IMG/VR virus record: IMGVR_UViG_3300007276_000217
Span: 1-28,400 of that record
Source: a virus
Reading direction: 5' to 3' (one strand)
Length of the DNA: 28,400 nucleotides
In this document: positions 6,615-13,844 of the stretch, in pieces
Layout of the letters: the number at the start of each line of letters is the position of its first letter
Position numbering within the stretch: the first letter of the stretch is position 1
The notes under the pieces: generated by a model
Seen by the model: only the letters and a program-made list of their open reading frames with translations
What the model was told of the DNA's origin: nothing
Database searches by the model: none
Position numbers and translations under genes: made by a program

Positions 6615-6644
6615 TTGAAACCAGTTTTTTTTAGGAGGACTAAC

Positions 6645-7007
6645 ATGGCGATGACACCCGAAGCAAAAGTTAAGAAGACAGTCGTTAAACACCTTAAGGC
6701 TATAGGAGCATACTATTTCTATCCAGTTACAGGTGGCTACGGTGGTAGCGGCGTGCCTGATATAGTCGGGTGCTTTGAGGGGAGGTTCTTTGGCTTCGAA
6801 TGTAAAGCAGGTAAGAACACACCTACACCACTACAGGAAAAGAACTTAAGAGATATAGACGCACAACGTGGAATAGCTATAGTTGTTAACGAAGACAACA
6901 TGAACGAGGTCGAGGCTATACTCAGAGGGTATTGGTATAAGAAGACATTCCGATGGAATAGAGATCCAAAACAATTAGAGTTTGATTTTGAGATTACTAA
7001 GCGGTGA
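6645..7007 (+). CDS. VRR-NUC family nuclease
   Basis: A 120-residue stand-alone VRR-NUC domain of the PD-(D/E)XK fold. The core reads GVPDI (Asp39), then FECK (Glu52, Lys54), with Gln64 in the next helix, matching the family's D-ExK-Q pattern. Phage members are thought to cut structured DNA or assist recombination. I use ATG 6645 because a perfect AGGAGG (6633-6638) lies seven bases upstream. The open frame reaches back to a GTG at 6573, but that codon sits inside palindrome copy 8. The C terminus carries QLEFDF (110-115), which resembles a bacterial sliding-clamp-binding peptide. First gene of the replication module. Confidence 0.88.
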   Translation: MAMTPEAKVKKTVVKHLKAIGAYYFYPVTGGYGGSGVPDIVGCFEGRFFGFECKAGKNTPTPLQEKNLRDIDAQRGIAIVVNEDNMNEVEAILRGYWYKKTFRWNRDPKQLEFDFEITKR

Positions 7008-7040
7008 GAGGTAATGGACATGATGGGGGCTTTTAATTTT

Positions 7041-7114
7041 GTGCCCTTGATATCCGCCGCAACAAGAGCCGTCCTCCGAAGTTTTATTTACGGTGATCTT
7101 GTCGGGTAAGGCAC
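7041..7114 (+). ncRNA. Candidate structured RNA element A
   Basis: The 156-base spacer between 7008 and 7163 has no convincing gene and folds by hand into one long interrupted hairpin. P1 pairs 7041-7048 with 7108-7114 (one bulged C). P2 pairs 7057-7059 and 7062-7067 with 7097-7105 (two-base bulge). P3 pairs 7068-7072 with 7090-7094, leaving a 17-base loop, about 21 pairs in all. The 5' arm of P2 contains the motif shared with the spacers near 13764 and 16826. It could be a cis-regulatory leader of the downstream gene or a processed small RNA. A 29-codon ORF overlaps it (7020-7109); I consider that less likely. Confidence 0.5.
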
Positions 7115-7163
7115 GATACGTTTAGCCCTCTCATTGGTAGTGGGAGGCACATGAGGAGATGTT

Positions 7164-7412
7164 ATGCAATGTAAGTGGTGTCTGTGTGACACAGTAGAAA
7201 AACTAGGTGAATGGAGACGCGTTGGGCTTAAGGTTAAAAGTTATTATCATTGCCGTACGTGTAATACTAAATGGAATACTCAAAATGGTATAAGTAGGAG
7301 CAGTGGTTTCAAGGGGCGGTCTTTACCTTTAGCAGGTAATACTTTTCCTATCGGCTACTACCCTTGGGATACAGAGACATGGGAATTTGATATAAATGAG
7401 GAGGAGCAATGA
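7164..7412 (+). CDS. Small zinc-ribbon protein
   Basis: An 82-residue protein with CxxC at Cys3/Cys6 and again at Cys30/Cys33, plus Cys8, predicting a treble-clef or ribbon zinc site. The second knuckle, YHCRTCNTKWNT, is like that of transcription-factor or NrdR-type ribbons, but no ATP-cone follows, so it is not NrdR. The tail is acidic (EEEQ). GAGGAG lies just before the ATG at 7164, downstream of structured element A, which could regulate it. The end overlaps the next gene as ATGA. Confidence 0.75.
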   Translation: MQCKWCLCDTVEKLGEWRRVGLKVKSYYHCRTCNTKWNTQNGISRSSGFKGRSLPLAGNTFPIGYYPWDTETWEFDINEEEQ

Positions 7413-7567
7413 AACTAACCCCTGCACAAGAAGAGGAACTCAAGTTCTTACGCAAACAGGTGGACAACTGCCAAGTAACCGCTATGTCAGACACAACGTA
7501 CATTGAAGCAAGGAGGGAACTAAAAGAATTTGTAGACCGTTTAAGGCAAGAAGGTTATAATATTTAG
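7409..7567 (+). CDS. Small coiled hypothetical protein
   Basis: A 52-residue ORF starting MKLTPAQEEELKFL and ending RLRQEGYNI. It is preceded by an excellent GAGGAGGAG and overlaps the preceding stop as ATGA. The protein is highly charged and probably forms two helices around a short central turn. It has no cysteines or hydrophobic segment. Strong translation signals and tight packing support a real gene. Function unknown. Confidence 0.65.
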   Translation: MKLTPAQEEELKFLRKQVDNCQVTAMSDTTYIEARRELKEFVDRLRQEGYNI

Positions 7568-7577
7568 GGAGAGAGAA

Positions 7578-8018
7578 ATGAAACGACCAGTAGAAGAGAA
7601 GGTATTTGCATACCTATTAAACAACCCACTAGCTACAGCAGAAGAGATTACCAAGGCGGTAGGTTGTTCGTACAGTTACGCTAGCAAGACATTGAAGCGT
7701 GTGGGTACACCAAAAGAAGTTTTCGTGAAAGAGAAGTTTAAGAAGGAAGCTAACCGTAGTGTCTTACTTGATGAAGCATCGCGCCTTACATCAGGCGAGC
7801 GGAACAAAGACTATGGAGATCCTGTAGAGAACATGACACACATAGCGAGTATATTTAATGCTATGACAGGTCACGATATAAAACCATCAGAAGTACCTAT
7901 GTTCCACATTGCTACGAAATTAGCGCGTAGAAGAACAAGTCCACTCAAGAGAGATCACTATGTAGATATCATGGCTTACGTTGGTATTGCTTATGAGTGT
8001 GAGGTTGAAGAGAAGTAA
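7578..8018 (+). CDS. Winged-helix plus DUF6378-like phage protein
   Basis: A 146-residue protein of two parts. Residues 5-45 look like a winged helix-turn-helix (LNNPLATAEEITKAVGCSYS). Residues 62-142 match the pattern I recall for DUF6378: LLDEASRLTSGERNKDYGDP, then helices ending RDHYVDIMAYVGIAYE. DUF6378 proteins are common beside phage replication genes and their biochemical role is not established. GGGAGAG before the ATG supports the start, and its TAA overlaps the ATG of the polymerase gene by one base. The HTH part suggests DNA binding; this is inference. Confidence 0.75.
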   Translation: MKRPVEEKVFAYLLNNPLATAEEITKAVGCSYSYASKTLKRVGTPKEVFVKEKFKKEANRSVLLDEASRLTSGERNKDYGDPVENMTHIASIFNAMTGHDIKPSEVPMFHIATKLARRRTSPLKRDHYVDIMAYVGIAYECEVEEK

Positions 8019-9838
8019 TGGATTTAATTACATTAGATTTCGAGACCTTCTATGACAAGGAAACATCTTTACGTAAGATGACAACAGAAGAATACATACG
8101 TGACCCCAACTTTGAAGTGATTGGGGTTGGCGTCAAAGTCAACAATAGAGAAACGGAGTGGGCGAGTGGAACACATGAACAACTCAAAAGTTACTTACAC
8201 ACCTTTGATTGGGCGGAGTCTATGGTACTGTGCCATAATACTATGTTCGATGGTGCTATTCTTAATTGGCATTACGATATTTATCCTCGCGTGTATACCG
8301 ATACTTTGTGTATCTCCCGCGCTCTTCACGGGGTGGAAACTTCTAGTAGTCTCAAAGCGTTGGCTGAAAAGTATCAGATCGGAGCTAAAGGAGACGAGAT
8401 ACTCAACACCCTCGGCAAGAAAAGAAAAGATTTCTCAGAAGAAGAACTAGGTAAGTTTGGTGATTACTGCATTAACGATGTAGATCTGACATACAAACTC
8501 TTTTCAATTATGGTCAGAGGGTTCCCCAAGGGTGAACTTAAGCTGATAGATCGTACACTACGTATGTTTATTGAGCCTATCTTAGACCTCGATCTGAATC
8601 TACTAGAACAACATCTTATGGAAACACGTTCTCGTAAGGATGACTTACTACGCAGCGCTAAAGTTGTTAAGGCTGACTTGATGTCGAACCCCAAGTTTGC
8701 TGAACTACTTGAGGGGCTAGGTGTAAAGCCACCCATGAAGATTAGTCCGACCACTGGCAAGGAGACGTTTGCCTTTGCAAAGTCAGATGATGGGCTTAAA
8801 GCTTTGCAAGAACATGAGAACGAGGAGGTACAACTTCTTGTAGCGGCAAGGCTTGGTAACAAAAGTACATTGGAAGAGACACGGACACAGAGGTTCATTG
8901 ATATATCTAAGCGTGGGTTGTTGCCTGTACCTGTAAGATACTACGCGGCACACACTGGACGATGGGGTGGAGACGACAAGATTAATCTGCAAAACCTACC
9001 CAGTCGTGGACGTGATGGGAAGAAACTCAAGCGTAGCATCATTGCACCAGAGGGGTGTTCTCTCATTGACTGCGACTCATCACAGATAGAAGCAAGGGTG
9101 TTGGCTTGGCTTGCCGAGCAAGATGACCTGACCCAATCATTCAACGCAGGAGAAGATGTTTACAAGAAGATGGCTTCACGCATCTACGGAGTCCCCGAAG
9201 AAGATGTCGATAAAGATCAAAGGTTTGTGGGCAAGACTACAATTCTTGGTGCAGGGTATGGTATGGGCGCGGTGAAGTTTCAAGCACAGCTTAAGACGTT
9301 TGGTTTTGACATGGCACTTGACGAAGCACGCCGCGTTATAGAAATCTACCGCGAGGCTAACTGGAACATAAACGAGTTATGGCGTAATGCTCAGAAATTC
9401 TTAAAAGACTCCGCCAATGGTGATGACACTCAGTTCGGGTTGGACGGTGTACTCAAGGTGGTTGATGGTACGATACTGTTACCATCAGGGCTGAAGCTAG
9501 GGTATGCAGATCTACAGTTTACACAGACAGACAAGGGTGTAGAGTTTGACTACAAAACAAGGCGTGGTCGCACCAGAATATATGGTGGTAAGGTAATCGA
9601 GAACGTATGCCAAGCGATAGCACGTTGCATTATTGGTGAACAAATGCTACAAATAGCCAAGAAATATCGTGTTGTACTAACGGTACATGACTCGATTGTA
9701 TGCTGTGTAAAGGATGATGTATTGGAAGAAGCGCAAGAGTATATTGAGAAATGTATGCGTTGGACACCACACTGGGCAGACGGCCTACCCATTAACTGCG
9801 AGAGCGGTACAGGCAAATCATATGGAGATTGTGAGTGA
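8018..9838 (+). CDS. polA: Family A DNA polymerase with 3'-5' exonuclease (PolA-like)
   Basis: The 606-residue replicative polymerase. The N-terminal proofreading domain shows Exo I LDFETF (Asp7, Glu9), Exo II HNTMFDG (Asp78) and Exo III YCIND (Tyr150, Asp154). The polymerase domain shows motif A DSSQIEAR (catalytic Asp353, Glu358), motif B RFVGKTTILGAGYG (Arg402, Lys406, Leu410) and motif C VHDS (His557, Asp558). There is no 5'-3' exonuclease domain, as usual in phages. Leu410 aligns with Phe762 of E. coli Pol I, a position linked to phage life history. Motif C ends in Ser where E. coli has Glu. The start overlaps the upstream stop by one base, and the end overlaps the nuclease gene by four. 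Confidence 0.95.
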   Translation: MDLITLDFETFYDKETSLRKMTTEEYIRDPNFEVIGVGVKVNNRETEWASGTHEQLKSYLHTFDWAESMVLCHNTMFDGAILNWHYDIYPRVYTDTLCISRALHGVETSSSLKALAEKYQIGAKGDEILNTLGKKRKDFSEEELGKFGDYCINDVDLTYKLFSIMVRGFPKGELKLIDRTLRMFIEPILDLDLNLLEQHLMETRSRKDDLLRSAKVVKADLMSNPKFAELLEGLGVKPPMKISPTTGKETFAFAKSDDGLKALQEHENEEVQLLVAARLGNKSTLEETRTQRFIDISKRGLLPVPVRYYAAHTGRWGGDDKINLQNLPSRGRDGKKLKRSIIAPEGCSLIDCDSSQIEARVLAWLAEQDDLTQSFNAGEDVYKKMASRIYGVPEEDVDKDQRFVGKTTILGAGYGMGAVKFQAQLKTFGFDMALDEARRVIEIYREANWNINELWRNAQKFLKDSANGDDTQFGLDGVLKVVDGTILLPSGLKLGYADLQFTQTDKGVEFDYKTRRGRTRIYGGKVIENVCQAIARCIIGEQMLQIAKKYRVVLTVHDSIVCCVKDDVLEEAQEYIEKCMRWTPHWADGLPINCESGTGKSYGDCE

Positions 9839-10500
9839 GTATAGCCCCGTGGTCATTTAGTAAGATTAAGGCGTTCGAGCAATGCCCCAAACAATTTTAC
9901 CATATGAAGATAGCTAAAGATTACACAGAACCACAAACAGATGCTATGCAGTATGGTACTGAAGCTCACCTTGTTGCTGAAGAATACATACGCGATGGGA
10001 AGCCAGTGCCTAGTGAGTTCTCCTACATGGAGGGGGCCCTGGGAGCACTTAGTAGAAGACGTGGTAAGAAGTTAACAGAAATGAAGTTCGGTCTTACCAG
10101 AGAGTTAGAGCCTTGTGGCTTTAGAGATAAGAATGTTTGGTGGCGTGGTATCGCTGACCTTGTTATCATTGACGATGGGAAAGCATGGGTGGTGGACTAC
10201 AAGACAAGTAAGTCATCGGCATATGCAGATAAGGGGCAGTTAGAGCTTATGGCACTAGCCACGTTCAAGCACTTCCCCGAAATAAAACAGGTGAACGCCG
10301 CATTACTGTTTGTTAAAATAAATAATATCGTTAAAGATAAGTACACCGAAGATATGATTCCTTCTCTATGGGAGAAGTGGATGTCTAACTACAAGCGTAT
10401 GGAGACAGCATACGAGAACGATATTTGGAACGCGCATCCTAGTGGGTTATGTAAACGCCACTGTGCAGTAATTGAATGTATTCATAATGGGAGTAACTGA
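9835..10500 (+). CDS. Cas4/RecB-like PD-(D/E)XK nuclease with probable Fe-S cluster
   Basis: A 221-residue PDDEXK_1-type nuclease. Visible elements are the N-terminal SFSKIKAFEQCP with Cys17, a conserved-type His in YGTEAH (about 45), the metal-binding Asp in RGIADLVI (about 107), DYKTSK (about 121-126), and the following QLELMALA helix. Three C-terminal cysteines (Cys206, Cys210, Cys215) with Cys17 give the four ligands of a Cas4/AddB-like iron-sulfur cluster. Such enzymes resect DNA ends in phage recombination and replication. The start is GTG at 9835, seven bases after GGAG and overlapping the polymerase stop by four bases. Its TGA overlaps the next ATG by one base. Confidence 0.88.
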   Translation: MSIAPWSFSKIKAFEQCPKQFYHMKIAKDYTEPQTDAMQYGTEAHLVAEEYIRDGKPVPSEFSYMEGALGALSRRRGKKLTEMKFGLTRELEPCGFRDKNVWWRGIADLVIIDDGKAWVVDYKTSKSSAYADKGQLELMALATFKHFPEIKQVNAALLFVKINNIVKDKYTEDMIPSLWEKWMSNYKRMETAYENDIWNAHPSGLCKRHCAVIECIHNGSN

Positions 10501-10751
10501 TGCCATATACTAAATCACCCAGACCCTACAAGAAAGAATATAAGAAACAGAAAGAGCGTGGGGAACATCCAGATAGGATGGAACGACAACGCGCCAGACG
10601 TGCTTACGACAAGAAAAAAATAAACCGCAAAGGTAAAGATGTAAGCCACAATAAGATGTTATCAAAAGGGGGCAGTAACAAAGACGGTACTAAACTGGAA
10701 AGCCCTTCAAAGAACCGCGCAAGAAACGGTCAGAAGAAAAAGAAAAAATAA
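10500..10751 (+). CDS. Small basic HNH-like protein
   Basis: An 83-residue, extremely Lys/Arg-rich protein. The central segment, GKDVSHNKMLSKGGSNKDGTK followed by L-x-S-x-x-NR, follows the layout of small phage HNH-type proteins (usually DVDHxxPLSKGG). Here Ser replaces the second acidic residue beside the His, so catalytic activity is doubtful. It may be a degenerate nuclease or a DNA-binding basic protein. It starts one base inside the upstream stop and ends in a run of five lysines. Confidence 0.65.
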   Translation: MPYTKSPRPYKKEYKKQKERGEHPDRMERQRARRAYDKKKINRKGKDVSHNKMLSKGGSNKDGTKLESPSKNRARNGQKKKKK

Positions 10752-10754
10752 AAT

Positions 10755-10768
10755 ATACTGGAGAGTAT
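10755..10768 (+). promoter_or_regulatory. Hairpin displaying the Shine-Dalgarno of the helicase gene
   Basis: ATACT (10755-10759) and AGTAT (10764-10768) form a perfect 5-bp stem whose four-base loop is exactly GGAG, the only good ribosome-binding site for the TTG start at 10770. The stem is weak (one G-C pair), so it may present or modestly gate the site. Confidence 0.5.
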
Positions 10769-10769
10769 T

Positions 10770-12305
10770 TTGAAGATTATTGACAACAAAGCTTTGTTGC
10801 TTAGGGTACGTGACCCTAATAGAGTTACAGCCTTAATACCAAAGAGCCAACAGCTACCTGACAACAAGGTATTAGTTAACTGGGGGCTTGCCGAAGCATC
10901 GAGCCTTAAGACACTAAACATAAAAGCACCATCGCCCATAGAGGGTAGGTACAAGTGGACAGGCAAACACAAACCCTTTGACCACCAGAAGACAACAGCA
11001 GGGTTCTTGACAATGAACAAGAGAGCCTTTTGTTTCAACGAACAGGGTACTGGCAAGACAGCTAGTGCAATATGGGCGTCAGATTATTTGTTACAACAGA
11101 AAATAATAACGCGGGTGTTGGTTATCTGCCCGCTGTCAATCATGGATAGCGCATGGCGTGATGACTTGTTTACCTTTGCCACACATAGAACTGTATCTGT
11201 AGCGTATGGTGCGTCACCTAAACGCAAGAAGATTATTGGAGAAGGCTCTGAGTATGTAATCATTAACTATGACGGTGTTGCTATTGTATCTGACGAGATA
11301 AAAAAAGGAGGCTTTGATCTAATCATTGTTGACGAAGCCACACACTACAAGAACGCGCAGACAACAAGATGGAAGACATTAAACAAACTAATTACCGATG
11401 ACACATGGCTATGGATGATGACAGGTACACCTGCCGCGCAATCCCCAACCGATGCGTATGGCCTAGCTAAGATGGCTAACCCCAGATCAGTGCCACGGTT
11501 CTTTGGGTCTTTTAAAGATCAGGTCATGCACAGGGTATCTCAGTTTACTTGGAGGCCAAAACCCGATTCTACAGAAGTGGTGTTTAAAGCACTGCAACCT
11601 GCTGTTAGGTTCACGAAAGAAGAGTGCTTAGACTTACCACCAATGGTATATGTTAAACGTGAGGTGGAACTTACACGCCAACAAAAGAAATACTACAAAC
11701 AACTCAAAGATAAGATGGTGATGGATATCACAGGAATGGAAGTTACAGCTATAAACGCGGCGGTAAGCTTAAACAAACTCCTACAAATATCCGCAGGTGC
11801 TGTGTATACTGACGATGGGTCTACATTAGAGTTTGACATCAAGCACCGATACAAAGTGCTTCGAGAAGTGATCGACGAATCAAGCCAAAAGATCCTAGTG
11901 TTTGTACCCTTTAGGCATGTCATAGATATCTTGACAGATAAGTTAAGGTCAGAGGGTATAACAACCGAGGTCATACGTGGAGATGTATCTGCACCTAAAC
12001 GCACACAGATATTTAGAACCTTCCAATCTACCTCAGACCCAAAGGTTTTAGTTATACAACCACAAGCCGCCGCACATGGTGTTACGTTAACAGCCGCTAA
12101 CACAGTGGTCTGGTGGGGGCCGACGAGTTCGCTAGAAACCTACGAACAAGCCAACGCTAGGGTACATAGGTCAGGACAGGTACATAAATCTACTGTAGTG
12201 CAACTCCAAGGATCTGCCGCAGAAAAACACGTTTACAGGTTATTAGATAAAAGAATCAACGTTCACGCAAAGTTAATAGATCTTTACAACGAGGTACTTG
12301 ACTAG
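10770..12305 (+). CDS. SNF2-family DEAD/DEAH helicase
   Basis: A 511-residue superfamily 2 ATPase of the small phage SNF2 type. Motif I is EQGTGKT (91-97), motif II is VDEATH (187-192), motif III is MTGTP (217-221). The second RecA domain contains ILVFVPF, a LVIQPQAAAHGVTL block and motif VI QANARVHRSGQ. There are no extra chromatin-type domains. Such proteins sit in many phage replication cassettes as dsDNA translocases or recombination helpers. Start is TTG at 10770, six bases after GGAG. The next in-frame ATG (codon 82) would remove the region just before motif I. Confidence 0.92.
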   Translation: MKIIDNKALLLRVRDPNRVTALIPKSQQLPDNKVLVNWGLAEASSLKTLNIKAPSPIEGRYKWTGKHKPFDHQKTTAGFLTMNKRAFCFNEQGTGKTASAIWASDYLLQQKIITRVLVICPLSIMDSAWRDDLFTFATHRTVSVAYGASPKRKKIIGEGSEYVIINYDGVAIVSDEIKKGGFDLIIVDEATHYKNAQTTRWKTLNKLITDDTWLWMMTGTPAAQSPTDAYGLAKMANPRSVPRFFGSFKDQVMHRVSQFTWRPKPDSTEVVFKALQPAVRFTKEECLDLPPMVYVKREVELTRQQKKYYKQLKDKMVMDITGMEVTAINAAVSLNKLLQISAGAVYTDDGSTLEFDIKHRYKVLREVIDESSQKILVFVPFRHVIDILTDKLRSEGITTEVIRGDVSAPKRTQIFRTFQSTSDPKVLVIQPQAAAHGVTLTAANTVVWWGPTSSLETYEQANARVHRSGQVHKSTVVQLQGSAAEKHVYRLLDKRINVHAKLIDLYNEVLD

Positions 12306-12355
12306 TGTATCAATAGCTACTATATATAAATTCTCGATAGGCAAAGGAGAGTATA

Positions 12356-12748
12356 ATGAGCGATGATAGAGCTGAGAAAATGACCAGTGCGTTTATAAAG
12401 ATACGTACGGAGCGGTCAGCGTTATCAGCAAAATTTAAGACTGAGGATGATAAACTTGTGAGACAACAAGATATCTTAAAAAGAGCATTGCTTGACTACT
12501 GTGAAGACCACGGTTTAGAAAGCGTAAGAACTTCTGCAGGATTGTTTTTTAGATCGTCTAAGACAAAGTACTGGACAAGCGACTGGGAGGCTATGCACAA
12601 ATTTATTATGGAGCATAACGTACCAGAGTTCCTTGACAAACGTCTTAACGTTACTAACATTAAACAGTTCCTAGAAGAAAACCCAAACACAGTTCCTGAC
12701 GGTTTAAATATCGATAAGGAATTTGTAATTTCTGTAAGGAAAAAATAA
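12356..12748 (+). CDS. Conserved phage replication-module protein, function unknown
   Basis: A 130-residue helical protein. The first 50 residues form a charged likely coiled coil. The middle has RTSAGLFFRSSKTKYWTSDW and the end FLEENPNTVPDGLNIDKEF..SVRKK. This arrangement resembles small proteins I recall in marine phage replication clusters, some labelled Gam-like, but I cannot assign a family. AAAGGAGAG before the ATG at 12356 gives a good start. The 50-base spacer before it holds only an AT-rich stretch. Its TAA overlaps the next ATG by one base. Confidence 0.75.
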   Translation: MSDDRAEKMTSAFIKIRTERSALSAKFKTEDDKLVRQQDILKRALLDYCEDHGLESVRTSAGLFFRSSKTKYWTSDWEAMHKFIMEHNVPEFLDKRLNVTNIKQFLEENPNTVPDGLNIDKEFVISVRKK

Positions 12749-13011
12749 TGAGTGAACCATTTGTACCAATTGAAGATGTAGCAAAACATTTCTCTGTTTC
12801 TATATCTACTGTTCGAGCATGGGTAAGGCAGAACCACATACCTAAAGATACTTATATTAAAATAGGTAGCACCTATAGGTTTAATGTTGGTGATGTATCC
12901 TCTGCACTAACTAATAAAAAGAAAGAAAGTGAGTCCACAAGTAAGTGGGATCAACACTTCGAAGAACCAGCCGATATCATTGCAGATATTGATTTGGATG
13001 ACGACATATAA
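12748..13011 (+). CDS. MerR/excisionase-type helix-turn-helix protein with acidic tail
   Basis: An 87-residue protein. Residues 1-52 form a winged HTH of the HTH_17/excisionase kind (IEDVAKHFSVSISTVRAWVR, then IGSTYRF wing). A polar linker leads to an acidic tail ending IDLDDDI. That tail resembles the C-terminal peptide of bacterial SSB (DFDDDIPF) by which SSB recruits repair proteins, and an SSB-like gene follows directly. It may be a transcription regulator or a DNA-binding replication accessory. No integrase is visible, so I do not call it an excisionase. Confidence 0.75.
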   Translation: MSEPFVPIEDVAKHFSVSISTVRAWVRQNHIPKDTYIKIGSTYRFNVGDVSSALTNKKKESESTSKWDQHFEEPADIIADIDLDDDI

Positions 13012-13041
13012 AAAACCCTAAACCTCTTAAGGAGAGCGAAA

Positions 13042-13749
13042 ATGACTGAGATGTATATTATTGAGAACGTAGAAGCACTATGGCCTAAAATTGACACTAC
13101 TTATGTGTTTAAACCTGCGCCGATAAAAAGAAGTATGCCCTGTGACCCTTCAGAAAAAGATGCAGAGTATTCTATACAGTTCCGTATGGACAACGCTACA
13201 GCAAAGAAATTGTTTATGGCTATGTCAGAGACCTACCAAGCTAACAAAAAGAAGGACTGGTCTGAGAAGTTGGCAAACCCTTTTGTTAAAGACGATGACG
13301 GTACTTATACTGGTAAGGCCACCTTAAAAGGGAAATATAGCACAGGTGTAACAAAACCTCCTATGCAGTTGGACTCTCAAGGTAACAAGCTAGCCTCTGA
13401 TTTTCAACTAACAACAGGTAGCACTGTTAACATTGCTGTACAATTTAACCCCTATGACTTCGGTGGGAAGCAGAATATAAGCTTAAGATTACGCGCCGTA
13501 CAGGTTATTAAACTTGCCGCACGTAGCGAATACAATCCATTTGGCACAGTGGACGGTGGCTTCACCATAGAAGATGCCAACCCTTTTGCTAAACCTGCTG
13601 AGAAGTCTAACGTGGTAAGTATTGCCGAACCCGTAGATGACTTTGATGAAGCAGTAGAAGAACCAAAGAAAGTTGTTAAGAAATCAGCTCCACCACCCAC
13701 CTCGGCTGACAACGACTTGAGTTCCGTACTCGAAGCTTGGGACGACTAA
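13042..13749 (+). CDS. Phage ssDNA-binding protein (DUF2815-like)
   Basis: A 235-residue protein. The first 170 residues are a likely beta-rich OB-type domain (EYSIQFRM ... GKATLKGKYS ... NIAVQFNPYDFGGKQNISLRLRAVQVIKL). A disordered Pro/Lys/Glu-rich linker and an acidic tip (LEAWDD) follow. This build, and the position between helicase and primase, match phage single-strand-binding proteins of the DUF2815 type. It would coat ssDNA for the polymerase and primase-helicase. AAGGAGAG lies before the ATG. Family membership is from memory of architecture, since OB folds have few invariant residues. Confidence 0.75.
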   Translation: MTEMYIIENVEALWPKIDTTYVFKPAPIKRSMPCDPSEKDAEYSIQFRMDNATAKKLFMAMSETYQANKKKDWSEKLANPFVKDDDGTYTGKATLKGKYSTGVTKPPMQLDSQGNKLASDFQLTTGSTVNIAVQFNPYDFGGKQNISLRLRAVQVIKLAARSEYNPFGTVDGGFTIEDANPFAKPAEKSNVVSIAEPVDDFDEAVEEPKKVVKKSAPPPTSADNDLSSVLEAWDD

Positions 13750-13763
13750 GTCTCAATGGAACT

Positions 13764-13828
13764 CCGCCACGACTAGGTTTATACCGAAAAGGATATCTGC
13801 CGATGTCCAGTCGTGGTGTCTTTCGGCA
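13764..13828 (+). ncRNA. Candidate structured leader element B upstream of the primase gene
   Basis: The spacer between the SSB and primase genes folds by hand. A 10-bp stem pairs 13765-13774 with 13809-13818 (one G-T). It encloses a small hairpin of 13781-13785 with 13791-13796 (bulged A, GAAAA loop). TGCCGA (13798-13803) inside the loop can pair with TCGGCA (13823-13828) outside, or CCGAAA (13784-13789) with TTTCGG (13821-13826); either gives a pseudoknot. The 3' part ends just before the GTGGGTGGA ribosome-binding region, so folding could control primase translation. It shares a 14-base motif with elements A and C. Confidence 0.5.
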
Positions 13829-13844
13829 TTAGTGGGTGGATATT

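Noticed and set aside
6573-6644. GTG start at 6573 for the VRR-NUC gene
   Set aside because: The codon lies within palindrome copy 8 and the added 24 residues would come from the hairpin region; AGGAGG points clearly to ATG 6645.
7020-7109. 29-codon ORF (MMGAFNFVPLI...) with an upstream GAGAGG
   Set aside because: It overlaps the extensively paired element A and has no recognisable family. The spacer is better explained as structured RNA, though a small peptide cannot be excluded.
7041-7114. tRNA, because the folded element is 74 bases with a 7-bp closing stem
   Set aside because: The inner helices are nested in one rod rather than three side-by-side arms, and there is no GGTTCGA-type T loop or CCA end.
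8755-8765. Ninth palindrome copy (CCACTGGC near 8751-8758)
   Set aside because: Only the central eight bases match; the outer TAG/CTA arms are absent and it lies within the polymerase gene.
13764-13828. Self-cleaving ribozyme, because of the pseudoknot and a CCGAAA segment
   Set aside because: I could not find the hammerhead CTGATGA core or a convincing twister or HDV-type core, so only a generic structured leader is claimed.
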